Shown here one piece after another: positions 50,549-58,805 of a stretch of DNA of 64,000 nt (positions are counted from its first letter, which is position 1; each line of letters begins with the position of its first letter). The position numbers and the translations under genes are program-made. The notes under the pieces were generated by a model. The model was given only the letters and a program-made list of their open reading frames with translations, ran no database searches and was not told the origin of the DNA. This stretch comes from Candidatus Poseidoniaceae archaeon (GTDB lineage: Archaea; Thermoplasmatota; Poseidoniia; Poseidoniales; Poseidoniaceae): assembly GCA_938084675.1 (NCBI GenBank), contig CALKGM010000006.1, positions 26,464-90,463 of the forward strand, in the 5' to 3' direction.

Positions 50549-51748
50549 ATGTCACAAGGCTGGGCTCGCTTTGCGCATAGATTTGGACAATATTACCGCT
50601 CATCTCCGCTGTGGTCTCCACCTCGGGTAAAATCCCGGGAGTGGATGTTCATTCCTTTCGGTGGAGCGCCACCCCTTCGTCACAAATCATTTTCCGGGGT
50701 AGAGCAGGTCAGAACGTTTCTCTCTGAGCGGGCTATGCATTCCGTTTTTTATTCAACTGCTTATTGGAAACGTCCCTTTGAGATGAAAATGGCGGATAAA
50801 TTGTGGCAGGGAGCAGATTTAATTTTTGATTTGGATGGAGATCACCTACCTGGTGTTACAGACAAAGATTTCCCAGGGATGTTGGAAGTGATCCATGAAC
50901 AAGCGTGGTCATTATGGAACGATTTTTTAGAACCCGAATTTGGTTTCAAAGAAGAACATCTCCAAGTTACATTCTCTGGGCATCGCGGGTTCCATCTCCA
51001 TTATCGGGACCCTGCATTGTTTCACTTAGATTCGGAAGCTCGTAGAGAACTTGTATCCCATATTCGTGGAGAAGGAGTTGACGTAAAGGGCGGTCTCGCT
51101 CGCTATCACGATGAAGGAGCACAGGGCTGGACCAAACGGATTCGAAACGGTATGGATGATATGATTCATACATTAACAGGCATCTCAAACAAAACAGAAT
51201 CCTCTTCTGAAGACCTCAAACGCCTTGAGACAGGACTTCAGTCCCTTCTTGACCGGGAAGGTCAGACCTCTCAAAGAACCGCCGAGTCCATACGGAAACT
51301 AGCAGATGTAGTTAACCATCACGATAGGGTTCAAAGGCTTAAAGCCGGTAGATTCGAACTTTTGGGGAAGTATCAATCCTTATTCCTAAATCTTCTCAAA
51401 TCAGATACCTCAGTCGTATTGGGTTCGGCAGGAGAAACGGATGAGGTTGTGACCATTGACGTGAGGAGGCAAATCCGTTGGCCAACATCACTTCATGGGA
51501 AGTCTGGAATGAGAGTTTCGGAATTTCCCCTAAGCAGGTTGGATCCTGACGGTTCAAATCCGTACAATCCGCTTTATGAAGCACTTGCGCTCGGTATGGA
51601 TGAGTCAATAGAAGTAGAATACACAGTTGACGATGCTATTGCTCAATTTGGTGACCGCCGATTGGAGTCCAAAATGGGAGACAGAATCTCAATACATGAG
51701 ACAGGGGCTACTTTTTTGGTTCTAAAAGGATGGGCTAAACTTGTTTAA
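50549..51748 (+). CDS. priS: DNA primase small subunit PriS
   Basis: A 399-residue archaeo-eukaryotic primase catalytic subunit. The metal-binding ADLIFDLDGDHL carries the Asp-x-Asp pair, and FSGHRGFHLHY is the conserved SGxxGxHL motif; a third basic region (LHGKSGMRVSEF) matches the nucleotide-binding end. The N-terminal WMFIPFGGAPPLRHKSF is common in archaeal PriS. A zinc knuckle is not evident. PriL is not in the window. A 52-base gap follows the small Cys-rich gene; the start ATG 50549 has no strong site. Confidence 0.93.
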   Translation: MSQGWARFAHRFGQYYRSSPLWSPPRVKSREWMFIPFGGAPPLRHKSFSGVEQVRTFLSERAMHSVFYSTAYWKRPFEMKMADKLWQGADLIFDLDGDHLPGVTDKDFPGMLEVIHEQAWSLWNDFLEPEFGFKEEHLQVTFSGHRGFHLHYRDPALFHLDSEARRELVSHIRGEGVDVKGGLARYHDEGAQGWTKRIRNGMDDMIHTLTGISNKTESSSEDLKRLETGLQSLLDREGQTSQRTAESIRKLADVVNHHDRVQRLKAGRFELLGKYQSLFLNLLKSDTSVVLGSAGETDEVVTIDVRRQIRWPTSLHGKSGMRVSEFPLSRLDPDGSNPYNPLYEALALGMDESIEVEYTVDDAIAQFGDRRLESKMGDRISIHETGATFLVLKGWAKLV

Positions 51749-51836
51749 TTTGGTTCAAACCTATTCGTTTTCTAAACACGATTTTCCCTTAGCGTTTTGA
51801 GGTAAGGTTCAAGGGTGGTTCGCCATCCCTTCATAC

Positions 51837-51844
51837 GGGGTGAG
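51837..51844 (+). promoter_or_regulatory. Shine-Dalgarno for TTG start at 51849
   Basis: GGGGTGA precedes TTG 51849 by five bases, while the GTG at 51840 lies inside the motif itself. The motif and spacing equal those before mqnA and the membrane protein at 26010, so the TTG is the preferred start. Confidence 0.5.
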
Positions 51845-51848
51845 TCCT

Positions 51849-52874
51849 TTGGGTCTGCGCAGAGGTAAGAAATCTAAGAAACAAGATGCTCCCCTTCCAG
51901 CACCAGGTTTGCCCATGCCCCAAGGCGGATTGCCACCACTCCCGCTACCTACTGGGGCGGCCCCATTGCCGCCATTGCCTGGCTTACAGCCAGCACCTGA
52001 GCCTTTGCCCGCAGCCCCTCTTCCACCGCTACCAGTTGCAGATCCAGTTCCCGCCCCTTTGCCTGTCGCACCACTTCCTCAACCTATCCCAGCTGTTAAC
52101 GACCCTAACACAACACTATCTGGTCTGGCTGATGAAAAAGGATACAATGATTTGTGGGCAAAGCGTTCCGACAAACCTCTCCCGCAAATTTACGGTCATA
52201 TCGACCGAATTGCCAACAAAGAGGCAGGGTCACTCCTCGACCGATATGCTGACCGATTCGGGCACTCACTTGACCGAGAAATTATCGTAATGAGGAAGGC
52301 TGAATTGGATGAAAAAGTGGCAGAAGTACGAGATGCACCTGTTGTAGAACTCATCGAGGATGAAGTAGCCCAACCTACCACACCTGAAGAAGAACTCAAG
52401 CAGGTAGAAGCAGAACTACGATCACTCAAACCACTCTACAAGGAAGCTAAAGCCATCGGTGACAGTGCAACACTTGCTGATTTAACTCCAACCCTTCAAG
52501 CCTTAATGTCTCGACGGAAAGCACTCAAGCAATCCATTGAATCAGAAGGTTCCGGTGGACAACAAGCATCAGTTGCAACATCCTCGTCTGATAATGACGA
52601 CCTCTTCGTTCAATTCGTTTCCATCGTCGATGATTTGCTGGGTGATCACCTCCCCGAATCCATCGTCAATGCCTTTGTTGAAAGTGACGACTTCACAATT
52701 TACAAAGAAGTGCTCGCAGCCCCAGCCGTCACAGACGATGACACACGTTCAATTTTCTATAACATGGTAGACGACCAACTGGGCAATATGCCTGAAGAGT
52801 CGATTAATGCGTTTACTGAAACAACGGACTTTGCAATCTACCTTGCAATCAGCAATCAATACAAGGAAGCGTGA
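51849..52874 (+). CDS. Proline-rich protein with C-terminal tandem repeat, function unknown
   Basis: 341 residues from TTG 51849. A basic start (RRGKKSKKQ) is followed by ~75 residues made mostly of Pro, Leu and Ala (PLPxxPLPP type repeats, ~13-85), probably an extended linker or SH3-like ligand region. Helical stretches come next (~95-240), and the C-terminus contains two copies of one unit: VDDLLGDHLPESIVNAFVES-DF-IY and VDDQLGNMPEESINAFTETTDFAIY, ~55 residues apart. No family is recognised. It is adjacent to and probably cotranslated with the membrane protein at 52880. Confidence 0.6.
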   Translation: MGLRRGKKSKKQDAPLPAPGLPMPQGGLPPLPLPTGAAPLPPLPGLQPAPEPLPAAPLPPLPVADPVPAPLPVAPLPQPIPAVNDPNTTLSGLADEKGYNDLWAKRSDKPLPQIYGHIDRIANKEAGSLLDRYADRFGHSLDREIIVMRKAELDEKVAEVRDAPVVELIEDEVAQPTTPEEELKQVEAELRSLKPLYKEAKAIGDSATLADLTPTLQALMSRRKALKQSIESEGSGGQQASVATSSSDNDDLFVQFVSIVDDLLGDHLPESIVNAFVESDDFTIYKEVLAAPAVTDDDTRSIFYNMVDDQLGNMPEESINAFTETTDFAIYLAISNQYKEA

Positions 52875-52879
52875 CACAA

Positions 52880-53725
52880 ATGGGACTATTGGACAAAGCG
52901 GGTGCATCATCAGAGGACGATAAGAAGCCAGTTGCAAAGGCAGTTGCCCAAGCAAAACCTGTCGCAAAGGCCGTGGCTAAAGACGCTCCAGTAAAGGCTG
53001 CAAAAGTGGCCAAAGCAGCACGCCCCAAGAAGGAAAAAGCTGCTAAAGTGAAGAAGGCACGCCCCATTGGACTTTCGGAAGGCTATGAGTTGTCCTCCGA
53101 TATGAACCGACGAATTTCTTGGCTGGTCAACTTTATCGTAAATTTCGGTGTTTTGTTTGCGGCTATATTTATTTCATTGAGCGACACGGGAATTATTACC
53201 ACTATTTTGTACGCAGCGGGTATGCTCGTCATTATCATCAACGTCGGCATCATACCGACAAAATTCAGCCGAAATATCGGACAATTTGTATCCCGTACAA
53301 AATTTGTCCGTGGTGACGGTTCTACTCCTAACAAATTACATGGATTATTGGTTAACTCTATTGGAATTTCGGCCCTTATCGGAATCATCTTGATTTTGAC
53401 ACAATTCCCACTGTTGCAAGAAGCAGATAATACAAATCCAATCATTATGTTTTCACTCGGGACCATATTCGTGATCGTTTGGTTCGTGGACCGATATCTC
53501 AAGAACGGCAGTGAAATGCGACAAGGTCTATTCGATTTGATGTTTGGAGCATTTTTGGTCAAGTACGTCCCAGCTGAAGACGAAAAGGCAACAGGTATTT
53601 GGGCGAGGCTAGAAAATATGGGGAACTTTGGAGACCAACTTGTCAAGAAAACCGAAGAACGCAAGGCGAAGAAGGAATCAAAGGAACCAACCACAAATAC
53701 CCTTGGTGAATCCTCCGACAAGTGA
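52880..53725 (+). CDS. Membrane protein with Lys/Ala-rich N-terminal tail, function unknown
   Basis: 281 residues from ATG 52880; a GTG at 52871 overlapping the previous stop is possible. The first ~65 residues are a low-complexity, highly basic tail (KPVAKAVAQAKPVAKAVAKD type repeats, RPKKEKAAKVKKARP), similar to histone-H1-like DNA-binding tails. Then come about four to five membrane helices (~80-100, 105-125, 155-175, 185-205) and a charged C-terminal tail (EERKAKKESKEPTTNT). The tail could bind DNA, RNA or acidic surfaces. No family is recognised. The pair with the proline-rich protein suggests a membrane-associated complex. Confidence 0.6.
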   Translation: MGLLDKAGASSEDDKKPVAKAVAQAKPVAKAVAKDAPVKAAKVAKAARPKKEKAAKVKKARPIGLSEGYELSSDMNRRISWLVNFIVNFGVLFAAIFISLSDTGIITTILYAAGMLVIIINVGIIPTKFSRNIGQFVSRTKFVRGDGSTPNKLHGLLVNSIGISALIGIILILTQFPLLQEADNTNPIIMFSLGTIFVIVWFVDRYLKNGSEMRQGLFDLMFGAFLVKYVPAEDEKATGIWARLENMGNFGDQLVKKTEERKAKKESKEPTTNTLGESSDK

Positions 53726-54741
53726 TTTCCTTGATCTGGCGTTATTCTCAAACAAGGAATAACGTATTGCCGTTAATTTTTCTACTTCTCGCTTTTGTTT
53801 CAGCATACATTATGGCCCAGGGGTATGATTTGGCTGTTATAGGCATCATTCTATTTTCATCCATCTGCTATCTCGAAACTGTAACCCAACTTTCTTTTCG
53901 TGCGCCAAAAAGGCGAAAACCTATCTTGGAAGGCATTGGATGGAAATCAATCCCTCAACAAACCCAAATTGGGATGGTAAATTCCTACATACATGAGGCT
54001 ACATCTTCCGATGCACCAACATTGGTCATCATTCATGGCTGGACTTCTGCATCATCTCGGATGGTTGGACGGGCACGGCAATTCATCGAACGCGGCTGGG
54101 GGATTGTAGCGGTAGATCTTCCAAGTCACGGAGGTTCGGATTCCGTTTCTAAATGGACGGCGGAACAAGCAACAACAACGGTAATTGAATCATTAAATCG
54201 CATCTCTGCATCCCATCCATTATTGTTTTCACGGGGAATTTGCTATTACGGTCACAGCATGGGTGGATTCATTGGATTGCGCCTCAGTTCTCGTAGGAAA
54301 GAACTGGAACCCATTCCGAATATCTTGGGTTGGATTTTAGAATCTCCGATGACAGGTTATACAGAAATATTCCAAGAGACGTGTAACATTCTTAAAATTC
54401 CAAAAATCATTCAACCTGTAGTTTTGTGGCGTATGATGGGTCAATTCAATTCGATAAACCATGACCGGCCTAATTTCTCTGAACTTAACGAGACTGACGC
54501 TCCTATTTGGGGTTTGACACAAGAACCGACCCTCCTTGTTCAGGCAGCAAACGATGAACGATTAGGGGATACACATTACCTTCGGCTGCAGAAGTGTCAC
54601 GATGAAGCCGGTACGAAGGAACTCCTCACCTCTCGGGTAATAGAAAGTCTTCGGCATTCAGGGTGCGCAGTACATGCAGACAGAGATGTCGTTGTCCATC
54701 AATGGTTGGAGGATTGTGGTTTTCAATCCTCATCGGATTGA
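53722..54741 (+). CDS. Membrane-anchored alpha/beta hydrolase
   Basis: 339 residues from GTG 53722, which overlaps the previous stop. Two N-terminal hydrophobic segments (~13-33, 38-52) anchor it. The hydrolase domain has IHGWTSASSRM (oxyanion region), VDLPSHGGSDS, the nucleophile elbow YGHSMGG, an acid in QAANDERLGD, and a final His near VVVHQWL. It is an esterase, lipase or thioesterase of unknown substrate. It converges on the CNNM/CorC gene, overlapping its 3' end by 19 bases. Confidence 0.82.
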   Translation: MISLIWRYSQTRNNVLPLIFLLLAFVSAYIMAQGYDLAVIGIILFSSICYLETVTQLSFRAPKRRKPILEGIGWKSIPQQTQIGMVNSYIHEATSSDAPTLVIIHGWTSASSRMVGRARQFIERGWGIVAVDLPSHGGSDSVSKWTAEQATTTVIESLNRISASHPLLFSRGICYYGHSMGGFIGLRLSSRRKELEPIPNILGWILESPMTGYTEIFQETCNILKIPKIIQPVVLWRMMGQFNSINHDRPNFSELNETDAPIWGLTQEPTLLVQAANDERLGDTHYLRLQKCHDEAGTKELLTSRVIESLRHSGCAVHADRDVVVHQWLEDCGFQSSSD

Positions 54742-55760
54742 GCAGCTTGATTCCTTGCTAGTTCGCGCATGTCATCTACTTCATCCAACTCATCAATGAT
54801 TTCCTTGCCCAAAAGCGTCTCCATGACATCTTCCATGGTTAGAATGCCTGATGTACCCCCGAATTCATCCTTCACAAGAGCAAACTGCTGTCTGTTGGAT
54901 AGGAACATATCCAGTGCCTCTTCTATGGTGCTTCCCAATTCAACAGACAAAATTGGTTTCATCATTTGCCTCAAGGTAGTGTCCCACTCATCACGGCTTG
55001 CAGCCATGAGGATTTCAGACCGAATCACAAGTCCAATGACGTTGTCAATCCCCTCGTGGTACACAGGGATACGAGAAAATCGCAGTATGCTGTTTTCATC
55101 AAGGATTTCTTTAATTGTAGCATCAACATCATATGCGGTGACAACCACACGTGGAGTCATTTCATCTTCGACAACAATTTCTCGCAATCTCAAGAGATTG
55201 TGTATGACTGTTTCTTCGGATTCTTCCAGGGCACCCTCAATTTCTCCAAGGTCCGCCATAGCAACTAAATCGTCCCGAGTGACAATAGATTGATTCCCCT
55301 TTGGTAAGACGGATTTCAAAATTTGAATGGGTCCTATAAGGACAACGAGCATCTTTGTCAACCATGTTAGGATGTATGCTGAAGGTGTAGAAAGGCGTTT
55401 CCAATATGCAGCACCTAGTGTCTTCGGAATGATCTCTGAAAAGAATAAAACAGCAAGGGTCAGAATCACTGAGGCTACGGTTAATGCACTATCTCCGAAT
55501 TGTTTAGCGACCTCGCTGCCGACTCCTGCTGCCCCCATTGTGTGAGCCACAGTGTTGAGCGTCAGTATTGCTGTGAGCGGTCGGACGGAATCATCATCCT
55601 TCAGATATGACCACATTGCTGCAGTACGTTTCTTGTCCTTCTCAAGAACTGAAACATAGGTTTGTGGGATTGAAAGAACCACTGCTTCAAGAATGGAACA
55701 TAAGAATGAAACGCCAAGGGCGAGGGTAGAGTAGAAAATGAGCAAGGTGTAGTCAGCCAT
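54723..55760 (-). CDS. CNNM/CorC-family ion transporter (DUF21 + CBS domains)
   Basis: 345 residues. The N-terminal DUF21 region (~1-170) has four hydrophobic segments including LGVSFLCSILEAVVLSIP and LAVLFFSEIIPKTLGAAYW. Two CBS domains follow (~205-265 and 270-325, with PRVVVTAYDVDATIKEIL and LKDEFGGTSGILTMEDVMETLLG). Members of the family transport Mg2+ or other divalent ions, or regulate such transport. It has no C-terminal CorC_HlyC domain. Overlaps the hydrolase gene's 3' end by 19 bases. Divergent from metG. Confidence 0.9.
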   Translation of the reverse strand: MADYTLLIFYSTLALGVSFLCSILEAVVLSIPQTYVSVLEKDKKRTAAMWSYLKDDDSVRPLTAILTLNTVAHTMGAAGVGSEVAKQFGDSALTVASVILTLAVLFFSEIIPKTLGAAYWKRLSTPSAYILTWLTKMLVVLIGPIQILKSVLPKGNQSIVTRDDLVAMADLGEIEGALEESEETVIHNLLRLREIVVEDEMTPRVVVTAYDVDATIKEILDENSILRFSRIPVYHEGIDNVIGLVIRSEILMAASRDEWDTTLRQMMKPILSVELGSTIEEALDMFLSNRQQFALVKDEFGGTSGILTMEDVMETLLGKEIIDELDEVDDMRELARNQAAQSDED

Positions 55761-55913
55761 GGGGTTTCTAGGTCTCCTCCCCGAAGGGGGGTAGTTACAC
55801 CCATGAGAGAAGGGTTATTCAAAATGACGGCTGTTTTATTGGCACTAATTACTGTTCATATCCATGGGTGAACCTCAAGAAGCCTCAGCCTTTGCGTTGA
55901 ACGAGGGAGTCAA

Positions 55914-58175
55914 ATGGATGGGGAATATGTTCTCATTTGCGTCGCATGGCCATATGCGAATGGACCACTTCATTTGGGTCATGTCGCAGGGTGTTATCTC
56001 CCCCCAGACATCCAGTATCGCTTTGAGCGCGCAAAGGGAAATCGTGTGTTAATGGTATCAGGTTCTGACGAGCACGGTACACCAATCACAGTCTCTGCCG
56101 AACAGAAGGGGATTTCGCCTCAAGAAGTCGTAGACGAATATCATGCAATTAATAGCAAAGCGCTCCTCGATTTAGGTTGTTCATGGAACCCCGAAATTGA
56201 TAGCAGAGGGATTGAATACGGTGGTGCACTGTTTAACCGAACATCTGACCCAAAGCATAAGACCATGGTGCAGGAGAATTTTCTAGCCCTTGAAAAGGCA
56301 GGATTGTTTGAGCGAAAAACAATGGAGCAGTACTACGAACTTCACGACGATGGTTCCGGGCGCTTCCTTCCTGACAGGTATGTGGAGGGGAATTGCCCAG
56401 CTTGTGGTGAAGACGGCGCACGTGGCGATCAATGTGACGCATGTGGTGCGACATATGAGTCCGTGGAATTGAAACATCCAATTTCAAAAATGAATCCCGA
56501 TTCAAAAGTAGAAATCCGTGATACGGAACATCTTTTTTACAGACTTGATCTGTTTCAAGACGCCCTAACAACACACGCTTCTGAGCGTCAATCTGTCTGG
56601 AAATCCAACGTGAAAGCCATGACAAAACAATGGCTCGATATGGGCTTGCGACCAAGGGCAGTGACACGAGATTTATCTTGGGGGATTCCTGTTCCTCTCG
56701 AAGGTGATGAATGGCAAGGAAAATGCGTTTATGTTTGGTTTGAGGCCGTGCAAGGATATTCAACATGTGCCAGAATTTGGTCGGAAGATATTGCGGCAGC
56801 AAATGCTCATCCAGACGGGGCCAACGCTTGGAAACGATGGTGGTCCGTATCAGATGAAGGAACAACTCCTCGCCACCTCTATTTCTTAGGCAAGGACAAC
56901 ATTCCATTCCATACGGTGATTTGGCCTGCTCTAATTTTGGGCCTTAATCACGCTGCCAATGGTAAATCCTCAGCGGACCCGATTGAAATGCCCGGGCCAG
57001 GAGACTTCGCATTGGAGGCCAATGTGCCGGCCATGGAGTATCTTATGTTGGCCGGTGGACAATTCTCAAAATCACGTAAGCATGCAGTTTGGCTTCCATC
57101 ATTTTTGGAACGTTACGACCCGGACACCCTCCGATATTACCTTAGCATTAACATGCCTGAAAATCATGATACTGATTTTAATTGGCCTGATTTCGTTGAG
57201 AAGGTCAATTCTGAACTGATTGCGGCGTACGGCAATTTCGTACACAGAGTCTTGACACTGGGTGCCCGGCTTCCAACAGAACCTGGCCTTTCACCCTTCA
57301 CACCACATGAAAATCATGATTGCGTCCGAGAACACGAGCAAGAATTAGAACGGGCTCTGGCCTCTATTACCGAATCTCTTGAACGCCACCGATACAAAGA
57401 AGCGCTAAGACAAGTCATGAACGTTGCACAATACGGTAATCAAATTTTACAGCGAGCAGCACCTTGGAAGCATCTCAAAGAACCACAAGATGGGCACGAA
57501 GAAAGTCTAGCGACCCTCGCATTTTGTTGGAAAATTTCACGTTTCTTGGCAATCACAACTCAGCCGTTCATGCCAACATCTGCTCAACGCCTTTGGGATA
57601 ATCTTGGGTTGGATGGGAATGTGGCTGACATAGGATGGTCTGAAGCCACGAATTGGTCGGCAACGCTCGGGTGGCTCAACGAAACCCCCGCACCGTTATT
57701 TGCACGCCTTGATTTGGATGAAATTTTATCTGTTGAACAAGGCCTAGTCGAAGAAAAACCTGGACAAGATGAACATGTTCATGGTGTCAAAGGCGGCAAG
57801 AAAAAGAAAAAAGGTGGTAAGAAAGTGAAAGAAGTGGAAGGGATAACATACCTCGATTTTGAATCGTTTATGAGTGTTGATTTGAGGACTGGGACAATAG
57901 ATTCTGTTGAAGATCACCCGAACGCGGACCGCCTCTATGTCGTCAAAATCAATGATGGAACCGAAGAAGGCAGAACAATTTGTGCTGGATTGAAGGAATA
58001 CTATAATGCCGACGAAATGGTTGGTAAATCGATTGTGTTCGTTGCCAACCTCGCACCTCGTTCATTGAGAGGTGTAACCTCGGAAGGCATGATGCTAGCG
58101 GCTGACGATGGTGAGGGTAATGTAAAACTCATCACCATTGACGGTGAGATCTCTGAAGGCTCTCAGGTTCGTTAA
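55914..58175 (+). CDS. metG: Methionyl-tRNA synthetase with C-terminal tRNA-binding domain
   Basis: 753 residues, ATG 55914 with GGGAG before it. Class I aminoacyl-tRNA synthetase: CVAWPYANGPLHLGHVAG (HIGH), a zinc knuckle CPACGEDGARGDQCDACG, and the KMSKS-like FSKSRKHAVW. A Lys-rich linker at ~620-640 (KGGKKKKKGGKKVK) leads to an EMAP-II/Trbp111-type OB domain (~650-753, FMSVDLRTGTIDSVEDHPNADRLYV). The fused domain would raise tRNA affinity, as in bacterial MetRS dimers; archaeal MetRS often has it as a separate protein. It is divergent from the CNNM/CorC gene. Confidence 0.95.
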   Translation: MDGEYVLICVAWPYANGPLHLGHVAGCYLPPDIQYRFERAKGNRVLMVSGSDEHGTPITVSAEQKGISPQEVVDEYHAINSKALLDLGCSWNPEIDSRGIEYGGALFNRTSDPKHKTMVQENFLALEKAGLFERKTMEQYYELHDDGSGRFLPDRYVEGNCPACGEDGARGDQCDACGATYESVELKHPISKMNPDSKVEIRDTEHLFYRLDLFQDALTTHASERQSVWKSNVKAMTKQWLDMGLRPRAVTRDLSWGIPVPLEGDEWQGKCVYVWFEAVQGYSTCARIWSEDIAAANAHPDGANAWKRWWSVSDEGTTPRHLYFLGKDNIPFHTVIWPALILGLNHAANGKSSADPIEMPGPGDFALEANVPAMEYLMLAGGQFSKSRKHAVWLPSFLERYDPDTLRYYLSINMPENHDTDFNWPDFVEKVNSELIAAYGNFVHRVLTLGARLPTEPGLSPFTPHENHDCVREHEQELERALASITESLERHRYKEALRQVMNVAQYGNQILQRAAPWKHLKEPQDGHEESLATLAFCWKISRFLAITTQPFMPTSAQRLWDNLGLDGNVADIGWSEATNWSATLGWLNETPAPLFARLDLDEILSVEQGLVEEKPGQDEHVHGVKGGKKKKKGGKKVKEVEGITYLDFESFMSVDLRTGTIDSVEDHPNADRLYVVKINDGTEEGRTICAGLKEYYNADEMVGKSIVFVANLAPRSLRGVTSEGMMLAADDGEGNVKLITIDGEISEGSQVR

Positions 58176-58805
58176 TCATTTTGACATGCGAGTACGAACG
58201 GCTTCCATGACACTGCGTGAATCCAATTTTGCTTGATGCAGCATTTCCGGCATCATTTCCCGTAGAGCCACACCCATATCATCAGGCAAAGACTGTAGAT
58301 TAATTTCCACATTGAAGAGTGCACCTTTTGCTGCTGCACTCGCAAGAAGCCCTGCAACACCAACATCGGTTACTGCGTTTGCATTACCGTGTACCGCCAA
58401 ATCTGTTAGTGCCTTGAGGAGTGCAAGTGCTACCTCCGCGGTTTCAAATGGGACCTTGGCGGCCTGTAGGGTCCCGCCTCTGATCGCAGCCCTTCTATGT
58501 GCCTTTTCTGAATCCGAATCTTTAGGCATTTTGAATGCCGCCATGACTTCATCAAACGCGTCACTATCTTCCTCTGCAAGAATTCCGGAGCGGGTCATCA
58601 TTGGAATTGCTATTTGTTGAACATGCTCAGCTGCCGGCCAACCATCAGACCATTTTTCACTTCCGAGAGTAAGGTCCGCAACCATACAAGCCAAGGATGC
58701 AGCTTGTCCCAAGGCTATGGCCGATGCTGTTCCACCACCAGGCGTAGGTGATGATGATGCAAGTGCGGCTTGAAATTCTCGTTGTGTCATATCCATCCAA
58801 TTCAT
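58176..58805 (-). CDS. Formimidoyltetrahydrofolate cyclodeaminase
   Basis: 209 residues of the FTCD C-terminal family: SPTPGGGTASAIALGQAASLACMVADLT is the signature (19-46, quoted in parts), followed by EEDSDAFDEVMAAFKMP and VDVG-type AVTDVGVAGLLASAAAKGA near the folate site. It cyclises 5-formimino-THF to 5,10-methenyl-THF with loss of ammonia. The start overlaps the stop of the formimidoyltransferase gene as ATGA, and the two are separate proteins rather than the animal fusion. It ends one base after metG. Confidence 0.92.
   Translation of the reverse strand: MNWMDMTQREFQAALASSSPTPGGGTASAIALGQAASLACMVADLTLGSEKWSDGWPAAEHVQQIAIPMMTRSGILAEEDSDAFDEVMAAFKMPKDSDSEKAHRRAAIRGGTLQAAKVPFETAEVALALLKALTDLAVHGNANAVTDVGVAGLLASAAAKGALFNVEINLQSLPDDMGVALREMMPEMLHQAKLDSRSVMEAVRTRMSK

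Noticed and set aside
51545..51575. A tRNA T-loop-like GGTTCAAATCC sequence
   Set aside because: It lies inside priS in frame, and no acceptor stem, anticodon arm or D-arm can be formed around it.
55864..56052. A 62-codon frame starting before metG and overlapping its start
   Set aside because: It is out of frame with metG, has no good ribosome-binding site of its own, and reads through the conserved MetRS N-terminus.
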